A DNA stretch of 64,000 nt, taken from assembly GCA_041659565.1 (NCBI GenBank), contig JBAZXZ010000001.1, positions 248,001 through 312,000 on the forward strand, written 5' to 3'. Both the position numbers and the translations under genes were made by a program. Positions 42,189 to 53,011 of the stretch are shown here, in pieces (within the stretch, counting starts at the first letter, position 1; each line of letters opens with the position of its first letter). Under the pieces are notes generated by a model. It saw only the letters and a list, made by a program, of their open reading frames with translations. It had not been told where the DNA came from and searched no databases. This DNA comes from Altimarinus sp041659565 (GTDB taxonomy: Bacteria; Patescibacteriota; Gracilibacteria; BD1-5; UBA6164).

Positions 42189-44495
42189 TTACTTACTAAA
42201 TAATTTTGGAGGGTCTGTTTGAATTCTTGAATCATATTTTATTATAAATCCTTCTTTTATTTCTCATAATTCTGTATCGTCACAATCTCAATCAGGATTT
42301 GGTAGATTATTATCAGAACATCATATATTTCATCTTCTTATGTAATTTAAATCATATATCATTGCTTTATCAAATTCATCAGTTGTTGTTCATCATGGTA
42401 ATGTATAACTTCATCATACATATTGAGCTCATCAAATAGTATTTCTTGTAAATAATATTCAATTCATATATAATTGATTTTGTAATTCATTAGTTCTTTG
42501 TACATTATCTAGTATATATTGATTTCAATAATCATTTGAGCTTATAAATCATCAATCAGCATAAATCATAGCATTTATTTTTGTAACTCCTCTGTTAACT
42601 AATACATTTCATTTATTATTATATCAAGTATTCACATCATAACCATCATTTAGAACAATAATTCAAAGTTTTTTATCTGATGGATTTAAATTTCAATCTA
42701 TTGTTACATTTCAATTTTTTACTATTAAAGTTTCATATGGTAAATCTCAAGAAATAGTAATATTTCAATTTATGTATTTAACATTGTTAATTATATCTCA
42801 ACTAGTCATACTAGAAATATAATTATATGCTCATTTTCTTATTTCTGTTCTTAAGTCAGAAGGGTATAAATTTGATATATTTTTTCATTGACCTGTAAAT
42901 TCATATTTTCAATCTCATTGAACTCATCAAATTATTTTTATTCCAATAAAATTATTTCATTGTAATTTTATTGGAGTTTTATCATCTCAATAATCATTTT
43001 CAGATAAATAATACATTATATTTTGACTATTTAAAGCATAACTTATTGTTGGTAATATTACTTGCAATCATGGATGTTGATTTAATATAGTCGCATCATC
43101 ACTACTATTTATTCTAGTTTCAAATTCACGATATCAATTTCATATATTATTTTTTATAATAGTACCTTGCAAAATTATATTTTGTCATAGATATGAAATA
43201 TCCTTTAAATTTAATCAAATTTTATAATCACTTATTCATGTTTTTGGTAATGCAGAAAGTTTATAACTAAGTTTTGTTCATAAGGAAACATCTCAATTAT
43301 TAGAAATAAGTTCTCATATAAAAGGTTTTTTAAAATGATACCCAATATTATTTAACACTATAGGTTTTCATCATAATATAAAAGATAATTTATTATTACA
43401 TGACCTAAACGGAGTAACAGATTTAACTTTAGCTACTGGGATTGTTTGAGTTTCTCATTTAGAAGGATCCCAATTTATTTCAAGACCAGTAAAATGTAAA
43501 GAACTAGCTCATTCATTATTAACTTTATTTGCTAAATTATTTGATAAATCAATAAAATTGGTAGGAGTTCCTAAATTTATGACATCTTTTCAGTTTGTTC
43601 ATGCTTCAACATTTATATCTGCATAAACTATATTTGTATCTAAATTATTAGCATAAGCATTGTTTTGTAATGTACAAATGGAATTAGCAGAAATTCATAT
43701 TTCTCATGGTTGAGAACTGTGTGGAAGAGTACAATTATTTGAACATCTTTGACTACTAGGCTTATCTAAATCATTATTATCAGTATTTCAATCGTCACAT
43801 TCTTCTTTAATTCATAAATCATTTGGATTTTGAATTATTCAGTCTCAACAGTATGAAGCTGTTGTAGTACTTAATTGAATAGATTCTTGAGTACATCAAT
43901 TAAATGTTGTAACTTTTGTAACACTATAACTTGGATTAGGTCAAGCATCTAATTTATCAGGACATTGTGTAGTTTGAGTACAGGATTTAGTACATGTATA
44001 ATTTTGAATACAAGTATTTTTACAATTATTCCATATATTATTCATGGTACAATCTGTCCAATTACATGACCATGAACAATTTGTACACATAGGTGGTGGT
44101 GGTGCAGGAGTAAAACCTCATCATCCACCTCATCATCCACCTCATCATCCACAAGTTCCTAAACAAATAGTCACGATAGTTTCATTTCAACATCATAAAA
44201 CCAATGTATTTCATACTAAACTTGCAAGTGAACTATATGATACATTAGCTGGTTTAGTTCATCCCCATCATCAATTGACAATAATAATATTTGCAACTAT
44301 TTGCTGTAAAGCTGGTAAATTAGATGAAGTAATTGTTCCTCAATTATTAGCAATAAAATTATTAGTTGCATTTACTAATGGTGTAACAAATACTTGGTGA
44401 TTTGGATCTGCAACATTATTATAATTTGCAGCATTACTAATACTTACTCAAAATAAGTAAGAAATAAATATTAATGTAATTAATTTTTTAAACAT
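42189..44495 (-). CDS. Secreted Cys/Gly-rich surface protein with DUF4215-type motif, 768 aa
   Basis: Exported: an N-terminal signal sequence (MFKKLITLIFISYLFGVSIS) and a second hydrophobic stretch near residues 60-100. At 44115-44150 twelve glycines in a row are coded by GGA-TGA-TGA-GGT repeats, followed by FTPAPPPPMCTNC. Several CxxC-like pairs follow, then KEECDDGNTDNNDLD with NNC, the DUF4215 Cys-rich motif. A long beta-rich remainder includes LYPSDLRTEIRKGAYNYISS and ends with DGDCDDTELGE. It is probably a surface or appendage protein, possibly for contact with another cell. The TPR gene is 24 bases upstream on the same strand. Confidence 0.75.
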
Positions 44496-44519
44496 AAAAT
44501 AATATTAAATGATAAATAA

Positions 44520-45767
44520 TTATTTTTTATATAATTTGAATATATTTTCAGTATTTTTTGCAAATGATAGGTCATTTATAATTAATCAGAATGGACCTTC
44601 TGTAAAGGCAATATCCTCAATAAAAGTAGTATAAATTGCAATATTCTTTCAATCTAATACTTGATTTAAGTAATAAATACTTTTTTCAGCATCATTTTTT
44701 AATGCATAAACTCTAGCTAAATCATAAAGAGCTTCTTGTTTTCAACTATCTTTTTCATTTTGCATTAAAACTATATTATTTCATGAAGTTTCATATTGTT
44801 TTTCAAAATTAATTATAGCATTATCAAAATCATCTTTTATATAATAATAAACTCATAACCATTTATATGCTACAGAAGAGTTTGGGTATATTTTTATAGC
44901 TTTATTAAATAATTCAGGAGTTTCATCTATTTGAGTTCATCAATTTTTTATATATGCAACTCAAAGTGATATATAATTATTTGGATAATTTTCATTAGAT
45001 TCAATTCATAATTTCGCATAATCTATAACCTTTTCATAATCATTACTTGCTAAATATATAACACTTAAATTGTAATATACTTCAGATCTGGTAAATTTAT
45101 TATCACTTAAAGAAAGGATTTTTTCAAAATATTCTTTAGCTTTTTCAAAATTATTTAATCTAAATTCTGATCTTCATCTATTAATAATAGTTCACATAAG
45201 TTCATATCATAAATTTTCAGATTCTGTATATAATTCATTAGCTTTATTAAAATCTCACATTAAATCATAAACATGTCAGATTTGATTTAAAATAATAGCT
45301 TTATTTTCTAATGATATATCTTTTATATCTTTAGCTTTATTATATAATTCGAGTGCTTTTACATAATCTTGTTTTATTTCATAAGCATATCATTTATAAA
45401 AAAAAGTCTCATATTTTTCTTGCATACTATCTAATAAAGTCAATGCTTTATCTGCATATTCTTTTTCTACATAGTAAGAATTTCAATAATTTAGATATGA
45501 TTTTATTAATAATAATTGATCTTCATATTTAGAGTTATCTTTATTTTCATAATATTCAACAGCTTCTTTATAATCTCATAACTCTACTAAAGATTTTCAA
45601 TTATTTACTTCATTAATAAAATTATTACTTATTTCATTTGCAGAATTAAAATTTTTCTCCTCATTATTTTTTACATTTGAAGTTATTAAGTAAAACAAAA
45701 CTCCAAAAATTATGAATGATATTATATAAGAATATATATATACATTATTGATTTTTATTTTTTCCAT
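44520..45767 (-). CDS. Membrane-anchored TPR protein, 415 aa
   Basis: One membrane segment near residues 13-32 (YSYIISFIIFGVLFYLITS), then about ten tetratricopeptide-type repeats, for example KALELYNKAKDIKDISLENKA and KAKEYFEKILSLSDNKF, which form a protein-binding superhelix. It precedes the secreted Cys/Gly-rich protein by 24 bases, so it may assist the display or assembly of that protein (inference). ATG 45767 is chosen; an in-frame TTG at 45833 would add 22 residues. Confidence 0.8.
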
Positions 45768-45971
45768 ATTTTTATATTTATAAAATATTCGCAATACATA
45801 GTTAAATATATCATATATTTTTTTTAATATCAAATATTTGAAAAATTGAAAAGTTATAATTGAAATTATCCATATATTTTTCTTATTTTTTATAAAATCT
45901 TTTTGATTATAATCTTGTTTGTTTATAATATGGCAAATTTAGTATACATTTTATTTTTAATCTAATTCCTT

Positions 45972-47288
45972 ATGTTCCTTTGAATAATCACTTCCTTGAT
46001 AATGTTTTCTGTAATAGTTTTAGTTCATGAATATGGGCATTTTAAAACTGCTCGTATTTTTTGAGTAAAAGTTTATGAATTTGGTCTAGGAATTCCACCA
46101 AAAGCAAAGAAACTTTGGAAAGATAAACATTGAACAGAATATACTTTAAACTGGTTCCCTATCTGATGATTTGTAAGATTAAAATGAGAAAACTTAAATT
46201 ATTTTTTGATTTATGATAAAGATAAAAAATCATATCCTCAAGAAGAATTAAAACAAATATTAGAAAGTGATACAGAAATTTTTGATAAATTATGAAATTC
46301 AATTTCTGAAGACGACAGAAAAAATATACTGATTGAGTTAAATAAAAATCAAGATAAAGACAATCTAGTAAATAAATCTTATTGGCAACAAAGTATAATA
46401 ATATTGGCTTGAGTTTTTATGAACTTTTTGTTTGCTATAATTATATTTACTATTTTATTTACTGTATGAGTAAAACCTGTAGGAATAAATGATAAGATAC
46501 CTACAAATCTGGATATACTTATGTTTCCAACTATAGAACAAGCAATAGAAAAATGACTTCTAATAGAAAAAGAATGAATTTATCTTTTTCCTCTCACTTG
46601 ATCATTAGCAGATAAAAGTGGCATTAAAAACGAAGATTTACTTTTAAAAATTAATTGAAATACAGTTAATAAATCAGATGAGGTAAAAAATATTATTTCA
46701 CAAAATACTTGAAAAGAATTAATTTTTGAAATAAATAGAAAATGAAAAAAAGAAAATATCAATATAAAAATATGAACAGATTGAAAAATATGATCATATC
46801 TAGCTCCAAATATAGAATATAATAAAGAATTTAAATATCAATATAATTTACCTAAATCTTTTTTAATTGCTTCAAAAGAAGTCTACAATGAATCTCTTTT
46901 AACATACAAAGCACTTTGAGTACTAGTACAAAAATTAGTTATTCCAAAAACAAAACAAGATAGAAAAGAGGCTTTAGAAAATTTATGATGACCTGTAGCT
47001 ATTTTTTGAGCAGTAAATAATATAATGAAATCATGATTATTTACAATATTAATAGTTTTTTCTGCTATACTTAGTATAAATCTATGAGTATTTAATCTGC
47101 TTCCTATTCCAGCTCTTGATTGATGAAGATTTTTCTTTATGACTATAAATGAAATTATAAGGAAAATTACTTGAAAAAAATGAATACCTCCACATATAGA
47201 ATGATTAATTCATTTAAGTTTTTTTGTAATTTTGATTTTTTTGAGTATAATAGTGACATATAATGATGTAGTGAAAATAGTTAATTAA
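45972..47288 (+). CDS. RseP-like site-2 metalloprotease (M50)
   Basis: Intramembrane zinc protease with a PDZ domain, 438 aa. The first helix carries HEYGH (LVHEYGHFKTARIFGVKVYEFG), the zinc site; the downstream helix has LLPIPALDGGRFFF with the third ligand Asp. The PDZ region between reads LADKSGIKNEDLLLKINGN. It cleaves membrane-bound anti-sigma factors or leftover signal peptides in other bacteria. It heads a run with the HD protein and tgt on the same strand. Confidence 0.93.
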
Positions 47289-47337
47289 TAATTGCTAATT
47301 TTCAATTTTATACTTATACCTTTATAAATAAACAAAA

Positions 47338-47961
47338 ATGCAAGACAATAAAATTATAATTGATTCAAAAAAATATGTAAATTCTATACTTATGCCATTA
47401 GAAAATCTATATTATCACCAGTATGAACATGCTTTGGATGTAATGACTAGAGCTGTATATCTAGGAGAAAAAGAATGACTTACAAATGAAGAAATAGAGA
47501 TATTGGCATTAACTTGAATTTTTCATGATACCTGATTTACAATCCAATATGAAAATAATGAATATATATGAGCAAAAATTGCACAAAATTTTTTAAAATC
47601 AAAATTTTATTCTATAGAAAAAATCGAGAAAATTGAAAAACTGATTCTAGCTACTAATCCAAATTATAGTACTCCTATAAATATACTTGAAAAAATTATA
47701 AAAGATTCTGATTTAGATAGTTTGGGTAGAGATGATTTTTTTGACAAATCAGATAAACTAAAAAGAGAACTTGAGACAATTAAAAAAATCAAAATTAAAG
47801 ATCCTGACTGGCATCATTCTTCTCTAGATTTTTTGTGGAATCATTGATACTTTACAGAAACTCAAAAAAATGAAAGAAGTGAAAAAAAGAAAGAAAATGA
47901 AGAAATGCTTAAAGGTATGATAAAAGAAGAATGAAAAACAGTTATTATAGCAAATTATTAG
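47338..47961 (+). CDS. HD-domain phosphohydrolase, 207 aa
   Basis: Metal-dependent phosphohydrolase of unknown substrate. The His/Asp motif is present: YYHQYEHALDVMTRA, LTGIFHDTGF (HD pair) and LEKIIKDSDLDSLG further on. The stop lies three bases before the tgt start, so the genes are co-transcribed. Ends in TAG. Confidence 0.82.
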
Positions 47962-47964
47962 AAT

Positions 47965-49179
47965 ATGTTTAATTATAAATTAATTGCAAATGATTGAAAA
48001 GCAAAAGCAGGAGTTTTCAGTACTGCTCACTGAAATATAGAAACTCCTATTTTTATGCCTGTCTGAACAAAAGCTACTGTAAAAGCTATAACTAGAGAAG
48101 ATTTAGATAATATGTGAGCTCAAATTATACTAAATAATACTTATCATCTTTATTTAAGACCTTGAGATGAAGTAATTAAATCTTTTTGATGAGTACATAA
48201 ATTTCAAAATTATGATAAACCTATATTAACAGATAGCTGATGATTTCAAGTTTTTTCTTTGGGGAATTTAAGAAAAACAAAGAAAAACCCCGGGGTTAAT
48301 AAAACCCCAGGGTTAGATAACCAACCTCTTGTTAAAATTACTGAAAACTGAGTACATTTTAGAAGTTATATAGATTGAAGTAAACACTTTTTTACTCCTG
48401 AAAAAGTAATGGATATACAAAATAATCTGTGAGCTGATATAATTATGGCTTTTGATGAATGTGCTCCTGGTGATAGTAGTAAAGAATATGCAAAAAAAGC
48501 TATGGATAGAACTCATAGATGGGCTGTAAGAAGTAAAGATCAATATCTAAAAAACAACGAAAAAAGAATAGAAAACTGACTTCACCCTCAGGCACTATTC
48601 CCTATTATTCAATGAGTAATTTATGATGATTTAAGAATAGAATCGACAAATTATATAAAAAACCTGGATTTACCATGAATTGCTATTTGATGACTTAGTG
48701 TATGAGAAAAAAAAGAAGATATGTATAGAATAATTGATGTAGTAACTGATACCTTATGAGATATACAAAAACCAGTGTATCTAATGTGAGTTTGAACTCC
48801 TGAAGATTTGATTGAATGAATTGCAAGATGAATTGATATGTTTGATTGTGTATTACCAACTCGTGTAGGAAGACACTGACTAGCTTTTTCAAGTACTTGA
48901 AATATAAAAGTCAAAAATGAACAATATAAATTAAGTAATGAACCTCTTGATAAAACCTGTGATTGTAAAGTTTGTACAAGTTATAGTTTATGATACTTAA
49001 GACATCTGATTCTAGAAAATGAGATATTATGAATGCATCTACTTTCTTATCATAATTTATATTTTCTTATAAATTTAACAAAAAAAGCAAGAATTGCAAT
49101 AATTGAGTGAAAGTTTGAAGAGTTTAGAAAGAATTTTTATGGTAAATATAATAAAAAAATTGAAAAAAATGAAATTTAA
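47965..49179 (+). CDS. tgt: tRNA-guanine transglycosylase with in-frame palindromic insert
   Basis: Replaces guanine-34 by preQ1 in tRNAs with GUN anticodons. 404 aa. TIM-barrel motifs: PIFMPVGTKATVK, NNTYHLYLRPG, TDSGGFQVFSLG (catalytic Asp), IMAFDECAPGDSS, GGLSVGEKKEDM, FDCVLPTRVGRHG (second Asp) and the zinc site CDCKVCTSYSLGYLRHL. Some 20 residues (KNPGVNKTPGLDNQPLV) are inserted between LRK and ITENGVHFRS; the DNA there is the GC-rich palindrome at 48285-48322. The frame is kept. No queuosine synthesis gene is seen nearby, so preQ1 may be salvaged. Confidence 0.95.
48285..48322. repeat. GC-rich palindromic insert in tgt
   Basis: AACCCCGGGGTT is a perfect palindrome, followed after four bases by AACCCCAGGGTT, a near copy. 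The unit adds about 20 residues to a loop near the Tgt active site. Confidence 0.75.
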
Positions 49180-49285
49180 ATATACTAAAGAGTATTAAGA
49201 GTAAAAGTAATTAATATTGTGTTTATTAATACTAGCAATTTTATTACTATCTACTTAATAATACCTACTACTTAATACAAAATTT

Positions 49286-49738
49286 ATGATATGATTAATT
49301 AACTTTATAAAAAAAAGACCGAGTGATAAAACGATACTTTTATCTAGAATTGTTTTTTGATTAATTCTTTCTTGAAGTCTTTATTATAATTTGATATTTC
49401 TAAATAAATGACTAGATACAAATTTCTTTTGGATAGATGTAAGTGAATCTACAGTTTTATATATAAAATACTTTTTTATATCTTTATGATTTGTACCTAT
49501 AATAGTATGAATAACAAATGTATGTTTATTTAAAAGTCTAAAAATAAGAATACTTCAAATAGTTTATTGAATTCTACTTTTTTATATTTCTTCTAAAATA
49601 CAAGAAAGTCCTAATCTGGATATAGATGTACTTATCTGATTTATGTGATTATTCCCATTATTTGCTTGAATCACTTGAAAATGTATAACTAAAAAATGTC
49701 TTAATTACTGATATAAAATAGAAAAAATAAGGGTTTAA
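49286..49738 (+). CDS. Polytopic membrane protein, 150 aa
   Basis: Unrecognised. Four hydrophobic segments are visible, for example IVFGLILSGSLYYNLIFL, YIKYFFISLGFVPIIVGIT, ILQIVYGILLFYIS and LIGFMGLFPLFAGIT. The short loops are basic on one side (FIKKRPSDKT). It ends just before a strong terminator. No catalytic motif is evident. Confidence 0.7.
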
Positions 49739-49742
49739 TTTT

Positions 49743-49780
49743 AAAAAAGAGAATATTTCTTAAGAAATATTCTCTTTTTT
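49743..49780. terminator. Bidirectional intrinsic terminator
   Basis: Perfectly complementary 19-base arms, AAAAAAGAGAATATTTCTT and its complement, meet at 49761/49762. It lies between the convergent membrane-protein and muramidase genes. Confidence 0.9.
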
Positions 49781-51402
49781 TATGCATAAAATCTTTTTTC
49801 TATCATTTTATCATAATTATTTTGGGCATACCCAGGTCAATTATAATTATATGCAATTGCTTGAAAATCAGGTGGCTCTTTTTTCATTGCATTATATAAT
49901 GATCATTTTGATTTAACAAACTTTGCAAATGCATTAAATTGTTCTTCAGGATTTTTCATTGCATCAACAAATTCTTGAACTGATTTATATCAACAAGTTT
50001 CATAATTAAATCCCATAATCTGAAATCATCAAAAACTAGTTGCAAGTAATTTTGCAGTTTCTGGGGGATTTCATTTTTTAAGTTCTCTATCATAGACATG
50101 TTTTTCAAATCTAGTTGCTGCCATATTTCAACTTGATTCTTGCATTAATATGGATTTGATTAGTTTTTCATTTATTCATAAATTTTTTCATGTTTCAGAT
50201 ATCATTTTATTTGTATCTCAGTTTAAAGTAGAAAAATCTATTTTTGTATTTGATACAGTTTCAAAATTATTAATTTCATTTTCTGAAAATCAAGTAGAAA
50301 TTGCTTTTTCTTTCCATAATCAAGGAAATAAAACTTTTAATAAATTTATTATTAAATTTTCATCATATCTTCATTGTTGTCACTCTTTGACAACTTCCAT
50401 TTTTCCTGAAGCTTCAACTTTTCACCTCGTTCTATCAAATTCTGTAAAAGCATCTTCTAAAACTGCATCTATTTCATTTTCATCTGTTTTTCATTTTATC
50501 AAATCAGAAAATGTTAATATAGCAAATTTTGGATCAATTCACCTATTTATTGATTCAGAAACTATTTTTTCATTTTCTTTTGCTTCTGGATTTTGTTTTA
50601 GATATTCAGCAACTTTTAAATCATTTTCTTTTGACATTTTAGTAATCTCTTCAGAAGTTCATACTTTTCATATTTTTATTTGAGTTCATTCATGAATCAA
50701 TAATCTTTCATTACTTGCAGTAAAAAATTCTCATCAAATACTATTTCTAGAGTATTTTACTCAATCAAATTCAACTTCTCTAACTTCACTTGGCAATACT
50801 TGTCCTGCTGTTGTTTTTAGATATAGATTTTCATTTAATTTATTTTCAAATGTAAAAGTAAATCTTATATCATCTCATGATTTTACATCTTTGGCTTCTT
50901 TTGGTGGTTTTGTAATTTTTTCAAGTCTTTGATCTTTTGCAGTGTATTTTAAAAAATCTTTATTACTAATTTTATAAAATAATTGTGATATCATCTCATT
51001 TAATTTTACTTTATCTCAACTATTTTCCATTATCTTATCTTTAAATTCATCACAAGAATTATCTAAATTTTCTCATTCATTAAATGTACTATTTATCTTT
51101 GGAACTTTCAATGCAATATTGCTTATTTCTTTTTGATAACTATCAACTCCTACATAAAGCAAAGCAAAATCTTGCATCTTTTTCTCTTTATCTTTTTCTA
51201 AATTTATACTTTCTAATTCTTTTCCAAAACTAGATAATACCGTCTTGTATGAGTCTAACTTTGTTTGTCTTTCTATTTTTTTATCAGTTTTGTCTTCTGA
51301 ATACCAATCTTTTCATTCTGGTCATTTTTTTAACTTATCAGAATTTTCTATTTGTTCAGGATTTTTTATTTTCTCAGATGATTGTTGTGTTTCAATTGAC
51401 AT
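49780..51402 (-). CDS. Large protein with C-terminal N-acetylmuramidase (DUF3380) domain, 540 aa
   Basis: The last 130 or so residues match the DUF3380 muramidase fold: INEKLIKSILMQESSGNMAA with the likely catalytic Glu in QESSG, FEKHVYDRELKKG, SFGGFQIMGFNYETCGYKSV, FAKFVKSKGSLYNAM and YNYNGPGYAQNNYDKMI. This domain is best known from phage endolysins. The first 400 residues are an unrecognised, polar and mostly helical region with no signal peptide, an unusual context for a lysozyme. It may need a separate export system or act in attack on another bacterium's wall. Confidence 0.82.
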
Positions 51403-51558
51403 AATTTTAAAATTAATTTGTATTTACTTAATTCTATCATTAAATTCAAAAAAAATCAAGAAAATACATTTATATTAAAACTAATCAAATTCTTAATTAT
51501 TTCTTAATATATTTAAGTTAATATAATTAAAATCTTATCTAATTAAATAATAATAAAA

Positions 51559-51861
51559 ATGAAAAAAATTATACATAAAAAATTAACAATATATTATATA
51601 TTTATACCTATAATAATAATTACATTGGTATGAATTTATGCTTACAATAATGGAAATCTATATGATGAAACTATATTATCTATAATAATAGACCAACTAT
51701 CTTTACCTTTCTATATTACTATATTTTGAGTAGTTTTTTCTCTTTATCTAGAAAATAATGAGGAAAAATATATTAAAAATTATATCTTTCAATTAAGGTT
51801 TATTGCCTTAAGTATAGTAATACTTATATTTTTAAAACTACTTTTGAAAAATTTATTATAA
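51559..51861 (+). CDS. Small membrane protein, 100 aa
   Basis: Unrecognised. Three hydrophobic segments (YYIFIPIIIITLVGIYAY, LPFYITIFGVVFSLYL and FIALSIVILIFLKLLL) separated by short charged loops. Convergent with the gene at 51894. Nothing suggests a function. Confidence 0.6.
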
Positions 51862-51893
51862 AGTATTTTTACAAAAAATATAAAATTTCTTAA

Positions 51894-52484
51894 TTATTTT
51901 TTTATATCGCCACAGATTGCATCATTTTTATTAAAACATTCTTTAAATCATTCAGGATCACCATAATCAGCAAAGTACCTTTGCCAAGAATGTCATCATT
52001 TCATGTTTTTTGATGCTTTTATAGGACACCAATATTTTTCTGTTCTTCAAGCTATTTCTACTGCATAAGAAAATAATCAATTAATCCGTGAACAATATAT
52101 ACAATTAACTTTTTGTATTATATTTAAATAATCTAAGTATCTCCTATCATAAATTATATAATCTTTTCTTTTTACAAATGAAATTCAATAAAGTCTAAAA
52201 CAAACTTGTTGATAAATCCATAAAAAAGAATCTAGAATAAAAGCTGGAATTATCATTCCATAGATAAATGGCGCTGATAATAAATGTCTAACTTTAGCAG
52301 TAAATATATACTTAAATATTCATTCTCTAAATTTTTTATTATATTCTTTTGTTTTTTTCGAAAACACAACTTTTCTTCATTCTATATAAAAAGAATAAGT
52401 TTTTTTTAATAATTCATATTCTTTTATCAAATCTTTTTTTTTGTGTTCTATTTCATGAAGTATCTCATTTATTTTAGAAATCAT
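51894..52484 (-). CDS. Conserved Cys/Trp-rich hypothetical protein, 196 aa
   Basis: After a helical N-terminus the C-terminal half has a distinctive pattern: NCIYCSRINGLFSYAVEIAG, RTEKYWCPIKAS and GFKECFNKNDAICG. I recall similar CxYC...RTExYWCPI proteins of unknown function in other bacteria; the cysteines could bind metal. A hydrophobic stretch (APFIYGMIIPAFILDSFLWI) may insert into the membrane. It is the last gene before a 530-base gap. Confidence 0.65.
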
Positions 52485-53011
52485 TTTATAGAAATTAGTA
52501 AATTAAATATTTACGACATTTAAGTCTGATAACTAATAATTAATAATTTTTTGTTACTCATTATTCTAACTATTAAAAATAAATTTGCAATTTAAAATTA
52601 ATCTATATAATACCATCGAATTTGAAAAGTTTTTAAAACAACTTTTTTTAAGGAAAATCTAAAATTTCAACAAATCTATAAAAAGATATAAAAAATGAAA
52701 TTTTCCCACTCTCTACCTTTGCTTATCACCTTTTTCAGTAATATTTACAAACTGAATACTTCGTGATAAAGCACGAGTATGACCTTATATTAAAGATATT
52801 CCTTAAATCATAAAAATTGAAATACTGACATTTCCTTTTTTATATGAGGTTTATTTTTATGTAAAAATAAAAAACTTTAATAATTCAAAAATCAAGAATA
52901 AAGATAAATGTATTTATCATTCTAAATTTATTAGAAGTATTTTTTAATATTGCTTAGATATATTTTTTCTATTTATCTTTTTCTTCACTTATTTTTTAAA
53001 CATATATAAAT
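52485..53011. other. Long intergenic leader before the DEAD-box helicase
   Basis: No reading frame of note on either strand. The region contains two adjacent hairpins: TTCAGT/ACTGAA (52734-52756) and ATACTTCGTG/CACGAGTAT around the loop ATAAAG (52756-52780). Their GC content is higher than the surroundings. This could be a structured 5' leader of the helicase mRNA or a separate small RNA. Confidence 0.4.

Noticed and set aside
44044..44400. Plus-strand reading frame with His-Pro repeats (HHPPHHPP)
   Set aside because: It is the antisense of the TGA-rich poly-Gly codons of the secreted protein on the minus strand.
52681..52800. RNase P RNA, tmRNA or SRP RNA in the long gap before the helicase
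   Set aside because: I could not find the conserved core sequences of any of these RNAs, only two local hairpins.
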